From contig NZ_QYYD01000008.1 of NCBI RefSeq assembly GCF_003591005.1, positions 1 through 64,000 of the forward strand: a stretch of DNA of 64,000 nt, in the 5' to 3' direction. The position numbers and the translations under genes were made by a program. The stretch comes from Rhodopseudomonas palustris (GTDB lineage: Bacteria > Pseudomonadota > Alphaproteobacteria > Rhizobiales > Xanthobacteraceae). Positions within the stretch are counted from its first letter, which is position 1, and every line of letters begins with the position of its first letter. The notes under the pieces were generated by a model. That model ran no database searches. It saw only the letters and a program-made list of their open reading frames with translations, and had not been told where the DNA came from. Below, one piece after another: positions 53,957-62,735 of this stretch.

Positions 53957-55117
53957 ATGGCAATACCGTTTCACAAGGAGATCGTGATCGGCAGCTACCT
54001 GCTCAAGCAGAAGCTGCTGGGGCGCAAGCGTTATCCGCTGGTGCTGATGCTCGAGCCGCTGTTCCGCTGCAACCTCGCCTGCGTCGGCTGCGGCAAGATC
54101 GATTACCCCGATGCGATCCTGAACCGCCGCATGACCGCGCAGGAGTGCTGGGACGCCGCCGAGGAATGCGGTGCGCCGATGGTCGCGATCCCGGGCGGCG
54201 AGCCGCTGATCCACAAGGAGATCGGCGAGATCGTGCGCGGCCTGGTGGCGCGCAAGAAATTCGTGTCGCTGTGCACCAACGCGCTGCTGCTCGAGAAGAA
54301 GCTCGATCTGTTCGAGCCCTCGCCCTATCTGTTCTTCTCGGTGCATCTCGACGGCCTCAAGGAGCACCACGACCAGGCGGTGTCGCAGAAGGGCGTGTTC
54401 GATCGCGCGGTGTCGGCGATCAAGGCCGCCAAGGCGCGCGGCTTCGCCGTCAACGTCAACGCCACGATCTTCGACAACCATCCGGCCGAGGAGATCGCCA
54501 AGTTCCTCGACTTCACCGCCGAGCTCGGCGTCGGCGTGTCGATGTCGCCCGGCTACGCCTATGAACGCGCGCCGGATCAGGAGCACTTCCTGAACCGCAC
54601 CAAGACCAAGAACCTGTTCCGCGAGGTGTTCGCCCGCCGCAAGGGCAAGAAGTGGAACTTCATGCATTCCGGCCTCTTCCTCGACTTCCTGGCCGGCAAC
54701 CAGGAGTTCGAGTGCACGCCGTGGGGCATGCCGGCCCGCAACATCTTCGGCTGGCAGAAGCCGTGCTACCTGCTCGGTGAAGGCTACACCAAGACCTTCA
54801 AGGAGCTGATGGAGACCACCGACTGGGAAACCTACGGCACCGGCAAGTACGAGAAGTGCGCGGACTGCATGGCGCATTGCGGCTACGAGCCGACCGCCGC
54901 GGCGGCCTCGCTCAACAACCCGCTGAAGGCGGCGTGGGTCGCGATCCGCGGCATCCGCACCTCCGGGCCGATGGCGCCGGAGATCGACCTGTCGAAGCAG
55001 CGCCCGGCGCAGTACATCTTCGCCGAGCAGGTGCAGAAGACGCTGACCGAACTGCGCCGCGACGAGGCGGCCGAAGCCGCCGCCAAGCGCCAGGCGCAGA
55101 CGTCCACCGCGGCTTGA
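53957..55117 (+). CDS. hpnH: Adenosylhopane synthase HpnH (radical SAM)
   Basis: 386 residues. Radical SAM cluster motif CxxxCxxC: Cys38, Cys42, Cys45 (RCNLACVGCG). Also IPGGEPLIHKEI and a C-terminal Cys-containing part (KCADCMAHCGYE). HpnH joins the 5'-deoxyadenosyl group to diploptene, giving adenosylhopane, the first extended hopanoid. ATG 53957 follows GAGAAG; an upstream TTG (53933) is less likely. It ends with a strong terminator at 55136-55168. Confidence 0.95.
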   Translation: MAIPFHKEIVIGSYLLKQKLLGRKRYPLVLMLEPLFRCNLACVGCGKIDYPDAILNRRMTAQECWDAAEECGAPMVAIPGGEPLIHKEIGEIVRGLVARKKFVSLCTNALLLEKKLDLFEPSPYLFFSVHLDGLKEHHDQAVSQKGVFDRAVSAIKAAKARGFAVNVNATIFDNHPAEEIAKFLDFTAELGVGVSMSPGYAYERAPDQEHFLNRTKTKNLFREVFARRKGKKWNFMHSGLFLDFLAGNQEFECTPWGMPARNIFGWQKPCYLLGEGYTKTFKELMETTDWETYGTGKYEKCADCMAHCGYEPTAAAASLNNPLKAAWVAIRGIRTSGPMAPEIDLSKQRPAQYIFAEQVQKTLTELRRDEAAEAAAKRQAQTSTAA

Positions 55118-55135
55118 TCGCAGCGATCGGATCAC

Positions 55136-55168
55136 AAAAAAAGCGCGGCCGGCCGGCCGCGCTTTTTT
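55136..55168 (+). terminator. Terminator of ispH-hpnH
   Basis: A-run (55136-55142), a palindrome centred at 55152/55153 with 10-base halves (GCGCGGCCGG / CCGGCCGCGC), then a T-run (55163-55168). Starts 19 bases after the hpnH stop; works in both directions by symmetry. Confidence 0.9.
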
Positions 55169-55308
55169 ATTTGGATAGGTGAGCCCGCTTCATCGATTGT
55201 TCGAGGCGAGGCGGCCTGATCGAGTGGTGAGCCACCATCCTGAGACTTGACTTGAAAGCCCGACCGAGCTCTCAGCCGCTCTCTGACCGCATGATGCGCT
55301 CGCAAACT

Positions 55309-55399
55309 CCGTCATGGCCGGGCTTGTCCCGGCCATCCACGCCTTTTCCGCCTTGCCGTCAGCAAGGCGTGGATGCCCGGCACAAGGCCGGGCATGACG
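55309..55399. repeat. Palindromic repeat, family C (between hpnH and hpnG)
   Basis: GTCATGGCCGGGCTTGTCCCGGCCATCCACGCC and its inverse GGCGTGGATGCCCGGCACAAGGCCGGGCATGAC, reversed relative to the copy at 40941. It lies between two convergent hopanoid units. The rest of 55169-55465 shows nothing. Confidence 0.85.
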
Positions 55400-55465
55400 C
55401 GTGGAGAGGAAAGCGCGAGAACGTGAAGGACGCGTTTTCGGCGATGACCGTGAGAGGTGCGGCGC

Positions 55466-56200
55466 TTAGGCCTCAGCGACCATACCGCCGCGGCCAAGCA
55501 CCGCGTCGAGCATGAAGCTGCGGCAGCCGCGCAGGCTGCGCAGGGCGCGGTTGAAGTCGATGCCGGTGGAGACCAGCGAGCGGATCGAGGTCGGGTGACG
55601 CGCCAAGCCGCGCAACACCTTGGCCAGATCGACGTCGCCGTTCGGCTTGATCGCGGTGGAGACGACCTGCGGCAGGCTGCGGTTGGCGGGATCGCTGATC
55701 ACCCGCAACGCCGCGAACGGTAGCTGGGCGGCGGCGGCGTAATCGGCTGCGATGTGGCTTTCCATGTCGACCGCGGCTGCGCCGGTCTCCGAACGCAGGA
55801 TCGCCTTGGCGTCACGCGCCGCGACCACCTGCTCGGCCCCGACCAGACCACCGCGCACGACGCGCTGACGGCCGAGTCCGGCGCTTCGCAATAACTCGTC
55901 GCTCAAGGAAACTTCCGAAGCCCAGCGGCGTTCACCCGCCACAACTTCGGTGGCGATCACGACGTCGCCCGCACGCAGCGACGGGTCCAGCCCGCCGGCT
56001 ACGCCAAAGCTGATGACACCTCGGATCGAGGTGGCGTCGAAGCTCGCCATCATCCGGCGCAGCTGCTTCGGATCGCTACTGCTGCAGATGACGGTGAGAC
56101 CCGGTCCCTCTGCGATTCGTGCTTCCTGTATCAGCCCCGTGACGATCAGAACCGGCCGCGGATCCTCCGCAGCCGCTTCATTCCTAGCCCCCAGAATCAC
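55466..56200 (-). CDS. hpnG: Hopanoid nucleosidase HpnG
   Basis: 244 residues of the nucleoside phosphorylase (PNP/UDP) type: VILGARNEAAAEDPRPVLIVTG, FGVAGGLDPSLRAGDVVIA, and the catalytic VDMESHIAADYA. HpnG removes adenine from adenosylhopane, leaving ribosyl- (or phosphoribosyl-) hopane. GTG 56200 overlaps the shc stop codon (ATGTGA), so it is coupled to shc. An open frame to 56347 lies within shc and is not used. Last gene of hpnC-D-E-F-G. Confidence 0.92.
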   Translation of the reverse strand: MILGARNEAAAEDPRPVLIVTGLIQEARIAEGPGLTVICSSSDPKQLRRMMASFDATSIRGVISFGVAGGLDPSLRAGDVVIATEVVAGERRWASEVSLSDELLRSAGLGRQRVVRGGLVGAEQVVAARDAKAILRSETGAAAVDMESHIAADYAAAAQLPFAALRVISDPANRSLPQVVSTAIKPNGDVDLAKVLRGLARHPTSIRSLVSTGIDFNRALRSLRGCRSFMLDAVLGRGGMVAEA

Positions 56201-58161
56201 ATTCCGACCCCTACGACCTTGCTGTTCGTGGATCTCAAATTTCGATACCGCGCCAGCGCCCAGAGCGGAAAGAATTTTGAGTAGCCATGATACCGCAGAT
56301 AAAACACCCGCGGAAAGCCCGTACCGGTGTAGCGCGCCTCGTCCCACAGTCCTTTTTCGGTCTGTGTGCCTTTTAGGTACTCAACCCCGCGCGCCACGGC
56401 CGGATGATCGACCTCACCCGCAGCCATAAGCGCAAGCAAAGCCCATGCCGTCTGCGAAGCGGTCGAGGCTGATCTTTCGTAGCCCCGGTAGTCGAGCCGA
56501 TAGCTGATCGCATCCTCGCCCCAGCCGCCGTCGGGATTCTGCACCGACTCCAGCCAGGCGACCGCCTTGCGGATCGCCGGATCCTGATGATCGAGGCCGG
56601 CGGCGTTGAGCGCGCACAGCACCGACCACGTTCCGTATACGTAATTCAGGCCCCAGCGGCCGTACCACGAGCCATCGGCCAGCTGCGTCTTGCGCAGATA
56701 CTCGACGCCGCGCGCCAGCGCCGGGCTGGTTGCGGACGTTTCGCCGAGCTGCGCCAGCATCGACACGCAACGCGCGGTGACGTCCTCAGTCGGCGGATCG
56801 AGCAGAGCGCCGTGGTCCGAGAACGGGATGTTGTTCAGATAATACTCGGTGTTGTTCACATCGAAGGCAGCCCAGCCGCCGTCGTCGCTCTGCATCCCCT
56901 CGATCCACTCGCGGGCCCGGGCGATCGCGGTGTCGTAGGCCGGGTTCGGCTTGTCCTTGCGGGCGCGGTCCAGCGCCATCACCACCACGGCGGTGTCGTC
57001 GAGGTCCGGATAGTGGGCGTTGTTGTACTGGAACGCCCAGCCGCCGGGACGCACGTCGGGAGCCTTGGCGGCCCAGTCACCCTTGAGGTCGAGCACCTGA
57101 CGCGGCAGCAGCCAGTCGAGCGCAGGCTGCACCGTCTTGGCCCCCTCGGTGCGATCGGCCTCGAACATTGCGTGGCTGGCCAGCGCCGTATCCCAGATCG
57201 GCGACACGCAGGGCTGGCAGTAGGCTTCGTCGCCGCGATCGACCAGCAGCAGTTCGATGCCGCGGCGCTGGCTCGCCCGCGGCGGATAGTCTTCGCCGTA
57301 GCCGAGCGCGTCGTACATCATAACGGTGTTGGCCATTGGCGGGAAAATCGCGCCGAGCCCGTCCTCGCCGTTGAGACGCTCCTCGATAAAGGCCAGCGCC
57401 TTTTCGATCGAGAGCTTGCGATACTTCTTCGGCATGTAGGGCTCGATCGCCCGCAGCACGCCGTCGATCGACCCGAACAGATTGAACAGGAAGGCGTTCT
57501 GGTGCGGCGACTTGGCCAGCAGGCCGATCGACTTCGGATCCTGCAAGAACAACTCGTCGATGCCGACGCCCTTGGCGTTGCGCGCCAGCGGCTTCAGCGC
57601 CGACAGCACCATCAGCGGCACGATCGTGGTGCGGGCCCAATACGAGATCTTGGTCAGCGTGAATGGCGACCAGCTCGGCAGCAGCATGATCTCGACCGGC
57701 AGCACCGGCACGGCGCGCCAGGTGGTGACGCCGTACATCGCCAGCATAAACCGGGTGAACACGTTGCTGTGGATCGCGCCGCCACGCGACCGGATCGCCT
57801 CGCGGGCGCGGGCCATGTGCGGCGCGTCGACGTCGTCGCCGATCATCTTCAGCGCGAAATACGCCTTCACGCTGGCGCTCATGTCGAAGTCGCCGTCGTG
57901 CACCAGCGCCCAGCCACCATGGGCGCCCTGGGTGCGGCGCAGATACACGGCGATCTTGGCCTCGAGCTCGGTGGCGACCGGCTCGCCGAGGTAGTGACGC
58001 ATCAGCACGTATTCGGCCGGGATCGTTGCGTCGGCCTCGAGCTCGAACACCCAATGCCCGTCGTCGCGGCGGAAGCCCATCAGCGCGCTACGGGCAGCAT
58101 CGATCGACGCCTCCAGCGTCCTGCCGCGCTCGGCGCCGGAATTGTGAATGCCGGAATCCAT
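56197..58161 (-). CDS. shc: Squalene-hopene cyclase
   Basis: 654 residues (HpnF). Cyclises squalene to diploptene and diplopterol. The catalytic DxDD is Asp386-Leu-Asp388-Asp389 (YPDLDDTAV). Several QW repeats are visible (for example GGWALVHDG, DGGWAAF, GSWYGRWGL, DGGWGEDAI). Membrane-associated monotopic enzyme. Between hpnE (42 bases) and hpnG (overlapping). Confidence 0.97.
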   Translation of the reverse strand: MDSGIHNSGAERGRTLEASIDAARSALMGFRRDDGHWVFELEADATIPAEYVLMRHYLGEPVATELEAKIAVYLRRTQGAHGGWALVHDGDFDMSASVKAYFALKMIGDDVDAPHMARAREAIRSRGGAIHSNVFTRFMLAMYGVTTWRAVPVLPVEIMLLPSWSPFTLTKISYWARTTIVPLMVLSALKPLARNAKGVGIDELFLQDPKSIGLLAKSPHQNAFLFNLFGSIDGVLRAIEPYMPKKYRKLSIEKALAFIEERLNGEDGLGAIFPPMANTVMMYDALGYGEDYPPRASQRRGIELLLVDRGDEAYCQPCVSPIWDTALASHAMFEADRTEGAKTVQPALDWLLPRQVLDLKGDWAAKAPDVRPGGWAFQYNNAHYPDLDDTAVVVMALDRARKDKPNPAYDTAIARAREWIEGMQSDDGGWAAFDVNNTEYYLNNIPFSDHGALLDPPTEDVTARCVSMLAQLGETSATSPALARGVEYLRKTQLADGSWYGRWGLNYVYGTWSVLCALNAAGLDHQDPAIRKAVAWLESVQNPDGGWGEDAISYRLDYRGYERSASTASQTAWALLALMAAGEVDHPAVARGVEYLKGTQTEKGLWDEARYTGTGFPRVFYLRYHGYSKFFPLWALARYRNLRSTNSKVVGVGM

Positions 58162-58203
58162 TTTCTTTTGCAGTCTCCGTGGTCGCCGGCCCGGCGAAAT
58201 CGC

Positions 58204-59460
58204 TCAGGCCCGGCCCCGCGCCAGCACCAGATCCGCGGCGCGATTGCCCGAGCGGACCGACCCTTCGATGGTGGCTGGCAACCCCGTATCAGTCCAATCG
58301 CCTGCGAGGAACAGGTTTTTCCACTGGGTGACCGGCCCTCGACGCAGGGCATTCTGGGCCAGTGTAGCCTCGAACGTCGCCCGCCGCTCGCGGACAATTT
58401 GCCACGGCGGTAGATTCGCCGTGATCCCGGCGACCTGGCAGATTTCGGCCCAGATCGCGGCCGCGAGCTGGTCGCGCGGCGCGTCGACCAGGCGGTCGCC
58501 ATTGCTGATGGTCACCGACAGCCGGTTCGGGAACGCGAACAGCCACTCCACCACCCCGCCGATCACCCCGGTCAGCGCCGGCATCCCGGCCGGCGGCGCA
58601 TAGGCGAAGTGGGCGTTGACGATCGCCCGGTACTTTTGCGGCGTCTTGAGGCCGGGCAGCAGCGACGCCGCCGGGCGCGGCGGCACCGCCAGCACCACGG
58701 CATCGTCCGCCCCGACCGTGATCACATCCTCGCCGCCAAAATTCAGCGCGCCGACCCGGTCGCCGGCCGGCGTCAGCGACCGCAATTCATGGCCGAACTG
58801 TACGCCCGGACCACTGCGCCCCAGCTGCTCCACGGCCGGCTCGACCAGCACGGCGCTGAGGCCGTCGCGGGCGATCAGCGGCCGGCAGGCCTGGCCGCCC
58901 GCCAGCAGCGTCTCGCGCACCACGGCGCCGGCGAGCCCGGCCGAGCCTTCCGGCGGATCGACGTTGAGCGCGGCGAGCAGCAGCGGCGCCACCAGCCGGT
59001 CGTACAGCGGGCCGCGGCACGGGATGGTATCGCTGATCAGCTTGCTGGCCGGCGCCCACAGCAGCGGCGCCAGCGCCAGGTAATCGCCGATCGCGGTATC
59101 GGGCACGCGCCGCTTGGCGTCGAACAGCCACAGCGGCAGCCGCCCCTTGCCGAGATCGAGCTTCCAGCGCGCGTTCGACTTCAGGTCCATGAAATCGAAC
59201 TCGGCGCCGGCCGGGCCGACCAGCCCCGCCTCGGTGCCGATCGAGCGCGCGTAGTCGCGCGCCGCATGATTGCCCGACAGCAGCAGATGGTTGCCGTTGT
59301 CGATCACCAGACCCGTCTGCGCGTCGAAATACGAGCGGCAACGGCCGCCGGCCTGCTGCATTGCCTCGTGGACGCGGACAGTAAAGCCTTCGCGCGCCAG
59401 CCTGGTGGCCGCCGCGAGACCCGAGATTCCAGCACCGATGACGTGAACTGTTTTCGACAT
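58204..59460 (-). CDS. hpnE: Hydroxysqualene dehydroxylase HpnE
   Basis: 418-residue FAD amine-oxidase-like protein: N-terminal VHVIGAGISGLAAATRLAREG (5-25), ending in FLAGDWTDTGLPATIEGSVRSG. Reduces hydroxysqualene to squalene after HpnD and HpnC. Its ATG shares one base with the hpnD stop (TGATG), fixing the start at 59460. Confidence 0.93.
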   Translation of the reverse strand: MSKTVHVIGAGISGLAAATRLAREGFTVRVHEAMQQAGGRCRSYFDAQTGLVIDNGNHLLLSGNHAARDYARSIGTEAGLVGPAGAEFDFMDLKSNARWKLDLGKGRLPLWLFDAKRRVPDTAIGDYLALAPLLWAPASKLISDTIPCRGPLYDRLVAPLLLAALNVDPPEGSAGLAGAVVRETLLAGGQACRPLIARDGLSAVLVEPAVEQLGRSGPGVQFGHELRSLTPAGDRVGALNFGGEDVITVGADDAVVLAVPPRPAASLLPGLKTPQKYRAIVNAHFAYAPPAGMPALTGVIGGVVEWLFAFPNRLSVTISNGDRLVDAPRDQLAAAIWAEICQVAGITANLPPWQIVRERRATFEATLAQNALRRGPVTQWKNLFLAGDWTDTGLPATIEGSVRSGNRAADLVLARGRA

Positions 59461-60299
59461 CACACGATCGCGTATTGCAGCAGAATGCTGATCTTCGCCG
59501 CCTTGCCGAGTTTGACCGGCTCCCGCGGCGGCGCGAAGCCGCGCGCGATGAGCAGCTGAAGGATGGAGAAGTAGTACTTGCCCATGATCCGCGGTGCCTT
59601 GACGACACGGCGCGGATTGCGGCTCATCACCCGGTCGGCAGCATCGAAATGTTCGAGCGCACGCGCCACCAGCGGGGCGCAAACGTCCGGCACCGCCGGG
59701 TCCTCGGCCACCGTCACCGGGTCGAAGCTGGTGATGCCGGCGGCGAGCAGGCCTTCGCGCGGCAGATACAACCGGCCGAGACCGGCATCCTCGTCGATGT
59801 CGCGCAGAATGTTGGTCAGCTGCAGTGCGCGGCCGAGATGATGCGCCAGCAGGATGCCGTCCTGCTCCGGCAGGCCGAAGATCCGCACCGACAGCCGCCC
59901 CACCGCGCTGGCGACGCGATCGCAGTACAGATCGAGCGTGGCTTCGCTCGGCGCGCGGATGTCAGCGGTGACATCCATCTCCATGCCGTCGATGATCGCC
60001 AGGAAGTCCTCGCGCTTCAGCCCGAAGGCGCGCACTGACTCTTGATAGTCCGCCAGCCGTGGCGGCGGCGATCCGCGATACAGCGCGTCGATGTCCTCGC
60101 GCCAGCGCTGCAATCCGGCGGCCCGTACATCGCGCGGCTCATCGGAGTCGGCGATATCATCGACGTAGCGGCAGAAGCTGTAGACCTGGAACATCGCTTC
60201 GCGCTGCGGGCGCGGCAGGATGCGCATCGCGGCGTAGAAAGAACTGCCCACCGCGACACCCTGGTGCTCGGCGGGTTCGGACGTCGTCTGCATGGTCAT
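59460..60299 (-). CDS. hpnD: Presqualene diphosphate synthase HpnD
   Basis: 279 residues, squalene/phytoene synthase fold. Two Asp-rich motifs: Asp47-Asp48-Ile-Ala-Asp51 and Asp167...Asp171 (RDIDEDAGLGRLYLP). Condenses two farnesyl diphosphates to presqualene diphosphate. ATG 60299 overlaps the hpnC stop (ATGA); a second ATG two codons on is possible. Confidence 0.94.
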   Translation of the reverse strand: MTMQTTSEPAEHQGVAVGSSFYAAMRILPRPQREAMFQVYSFCRYVDDIADSDEPRDVRAAGLQRWREDIDALYRGSPPPRLADYQESVRAFGLKREDFLAIIDGMEMDVTADIRAPSEATLDLYCDRVASAVGRLSVRIFGLPEQDGILLAHHLGRALQLTNILRDIDEDAGLGRLYLPREGLLAAGITSFDPVTVAEDPAVPDVCAPLVARALEHFDAADRVMSRNPRRVVKAPRIMGKYYFSILQLLIARGFAPPREPVKLGKAAKISILLQYAIV

Positions 60300-61174
60300 G
60301 CGCGCGGCGCCGGCTTCGACACCGGTCCCCTGCCGAAGGTTCGCCGGGCGATCTCGGATCCGATCGCGCCGACCGAGGCGAACATGAATTCGACCGGCTT
60401 GAGATGCACCCGCTCGCTCAAGGGATCGCGCACCTTGAGCATGCTGACGATGCGATCGGCAAAACTCTGGATCACAGACACCTCCAGACCAAGCCGGAAA
60501 TCCTTGACCTCGGCGGCGAGCGGCCGGCCCTCGCCGAGCAGCACGTCGTTACGCACGGCGAGATCCTGCAGACACTTCAGCAACGCCGGCGAGGATTTCA
60601 GCAGGCCGAGTTCGTCGACCTTGGCGCCGACGGCCTCCAGCGCATTGCGCGGCAGGTAGACGCGATTGAGATTGCGATAGTCCTTGCCGCAATCCTGCAG
60701 GTGATTGTTGATCTGCAGCCCGGCGCACAGCGCGTCGGAGGCCGGCCAGGTCGAGGTGCTCTCACCATGGACGTCGAGCATGAAGCGGCCCACCGGCATC
60801 GCCGAATAGCGGCAATAGTGGATCACCTCGTCCCAGTCCTCGTAGCGCAGCTTGGTGACGTCCATCCGGAACGCGGTGAGCAGATCGAGCGCATGGCGCG
60901 GCGGCATCCCGCGCGCGGCCAGCGCCTTGCGCAGCGCCACCGCCTCGGCCTGGGTTTCGCCGCGGCCGAGCAGTTCGGCCTCGAGCAGATCAAGATATTT
61001 GAGCTTGGTGGGCGCATCGAGCATCGCATGGTCGGCGATGTCGTCGGCGGTGCGGACGAAATTGTAGAACGCCAGAATCAGCTCGCGATGCCGCGGATGG
61101 ATGATCCACGACGCCACCGGAAAGTTCTCGTCCCGGTGGGTCTTGCCGGATCGCAATTCGCTCGCAGACGTCAT
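60296..61174 (-). CDS. hpnC: Hydroxysqualene synthase HpnC
   Basis: 292 residues, paralogue of HpnD. Asp-rich motifs Asp44-Asp45-Ile-Ala-Asp48 and Asp161-Cys-Gly-Lys-Asp165 (NHLQDCGKDY). Converts presqualene diphosphate to hydroxysqualene. First gene of the hpnC-D-E-F-G unit; the 215-base gap upstream (61175-61389) should hold its promoter, but no clear -35/-10 was recognised. Confidence 0.94.
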   Translation of the reverse strand: MTSASELRSGKTHRDENFPVASWIIHPRHRELILAFYNFVRTADDIADHAMLDAPTKLKYLDLLEAELLGRGETQAEAVALRKALAARGMPPRHALDLLTAFRMDVTKLRYEDWDEVIHYCRYSAMPVGRFMLDVHGESTSTWPASDALCAGLQINNHLQDCGKDYRNLNRVYLPRNALEAVGAKVDELGLLKSSPALLKCLQDLAVRNDVLLGEGRPLAAEVKDFRLGLEVSVIQSFADRIVSMLKVRDPLSERVHLKPVEFMFASVGAIGSEIARRTFGRGPVSKPAPRA

Positions 61175-61389
61175 CGGCTCTGGCTAACGCTCGGTTCGGA
61201 CATGGAAAAACGTCACGAACGGACCCGCCCGGCCCGGGCTGATCCGTTCGCGCACGCCATATACGGGAAATTCGCCGGTTAAACCAACGATATTGACTCA
61301 GCCCGGCCCAGACAGCCGCAGGGCCACGTCAGATCGTCGCCGCACCACCCGGACGGACGACCGGCGTCCGTCCGATGCAGTATCGGCGA

Positions 61390-61629
61390 TTACTGGCCGT
61401 GGTTCACCAACACCTGGTTGCAGGCGCGGCTGATCTTCGGACGGTTTTCTTTGAGACAGGCGAGGATGGCGAAGTCACCCTGATCCATCAGGGCGCGGCA
61501 GTGGCGCGACACGTCACGCGAGCACGCCGCCTGCTCTTCGGGAGTGCCGCTGCGCTGTTGCTGTTGCTGAGCGAAAGCGCCGGTGGACAGCGGGACGAGC
61601 AGCGTCAGCGCAACCAAGATCTTTTGCAT
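61390..61629 (-). CDS. Small secreted Cys-rich protein
   Basis: 79 residues. Signal peptide (QKILVALTLLVPLSTGAFAQ, cut near 21), a Gln-rich linker, then four Cys in the pattern CSRDVSRHC...ILACLKENRPKISRAC, a short Cys-rich repeat found in small exported alphaproteobacterial proteins. Possibly metal- or disulphide-related; function unknown. Precedes hpnC by 215 bases on the same strand. Confidence 0.75.
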   Translation of the reverse strand: MQKILVALTLLVPLSTGAFAQQQQQRSGTPEEQAACSRDVSRHCRALMDQGDFAILACLKENRPKISRACNQVLVNHGQ

Positions 61630-62031
61630 TTTAGTCCTTCGATAGTACGGGGAAAACCAGAAGCATCGTCGATCGGCGTCAAAGGCGCTCCAGACAGGCT
61701 GCGAAGCCTCGATCGACTCGTCGTGTGCAGACCGTCATTTAGCCGCGCGAATGCGGCCAAATTTGCGCACATAGTGCGACACTTGCGACCATGTTTCAAA
61801 CGCCGGCATAGCCCCGCGCGATTTCTTCCTGCGCCGTTGCGAATTTACGACAGGAATGCGGCAAGGCCGGTGTGGCCGGCGTGCGCCAGCCGCGCGCCGA
61901 CGTGGTACCGAGCTTCGTTGCGGGGAACCAACCCACGTATTATTTGATTTGAACCTGTCTGTACGCGAACACACTAACAGGCTGAACCGGCGCAGCGTCG
62001 TTTCGGCATGATTTCCCAGGGGTAGGCAAGA
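61630..62031. other. Divergent intergenic region
   Basis: 402 bases between the Cys-rich gene (leftward) and the 165-residue exported protein (rightward). No supported gene. A weak CCTGT...ACAGG pair (61953-61982) and an A+T-rich stretch (ATTATTTGATTTG, 61939-61951) mark a probable promoter area. Confidence 0.45.
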
Positions 62032-62529
62032 ATGACACTGCTTCGTTCATCGTTTTCGTTTCACGCGCTGAAGGCGGCCGGCGTTGCTACGGCAATGCTG
62101 CTGTCGGCATCCGCGAGCCACGCCGAGGGCCCGTTTGCCGGGTTCGAAGGCTCGTGGTCCGGCACCGGCACCGTCGCTCTATCCGATGGTACGAAGGAGC
62201 GAATTCGCTGCCGCGCCACCTACAAGGTCGGCGGCGGCGGCAACCAGCTCGCGCAGACACTGCGCTGCGCCAGCGACAGCTACAAGTTCGACCTGACCGC
62301 GGACGTCGCCAGCAATGGCGACCGGATCTCCGGCAATTGGAGCGAAGCCAGCCGCAACATCAATGGCAACCTGCAGGGCAAGGCCGGCGGCGGCAACATC
62401 GAAGTGTTCGTCGAAGCGGCTGGCTTTGCCGCCAGCATTTCGTTGACCACCCGCGGCAACAAGCAGTCGGTCGCGATCAGCTCGAAGGGCGACATTCGCG
62501 GCGTCAACATCAGCATGACCAGGGGCTGA
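62032..62529 (+). CDS. Exported beta-rich hypothetical protein
   Basis: 165 residues. A Ser/Phe-rich N-terminus and hydrophobic core end at SASASHA-EG (signal peptide, about 31 residues). The mature part has alternating polar/hydrophobic strands (FEGSWSGTGTVALSDGTKERIRC, KFDLTADVASNGDRISGNW) with two Cys that could pair; a small beta-barrel/lipocalin-like fold is likely. Followed by a strong terminator. No family recognised with certainty. Confidence 0.75.
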   Translation: MTLLRSSFSFHALKAAGVATAMLLSASASHAEGPFAGFEGSWSGTGTVALSDGTKERIRCRATYKVGGGGNQLAQTLRCASDSYKFDLTADVASNGDRISGNWSEASRNINGNLQGKAGGGNIEVFVEAAGFAASISLTTRGNKQSVAISSKGDIRGVNISMTRG

Positions 62530-62552
62530 TCCGCACAACAGCCTGCAACCTG

Positions 62553-62582
62553 AACCCCCTCGGAAGCGATTCCGAGGGGGTT
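62553..62582 (+). terminator. Rho-independent terminator
   Basis: AACCCCCTCGGAA, loop GCGA, TTCCGAGGGGGTT: perfect 13-bp stem followed by TTTG, 23 bases after the stop codon of the exported protein. Confidence 0.92.
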
Positions 62583-62696
62583 TTTGTTTGTGGCTTCCTG
62601 CAACTCTAGCGTGTCAGTAACTACACTTACGACTTTTCTCCTGAGACCGCGGGCGCTCGCCGGCATTGCACATCCAAAAGTTGCATATAAACTCAC

Positions 62697-62719
62697 TTAT
62701 ACAATTTCTGGTTGTGTAA
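62697..62719. promoter_or_regulatory. Inverted repeat upstream of the decarboxylase gene
   Basis: TTATACAA (62697-62704), seven bases, TTGTGTAA (62712-62719); one mismatch in eight. It ends 16 bases before ATG 62736 in an A+T-rich patch, so it could be an operator overlapping the promoter. Confidence 0.45.
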
Positions 62720-62735
62720 ATAAGGGACAGCCGTC

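Noticed and set aside
56587-58413. Long plus-strand frame opposite shc
   Set aside because: Squalene-hopene cyclase motifs on the minus strand are unambiguous.
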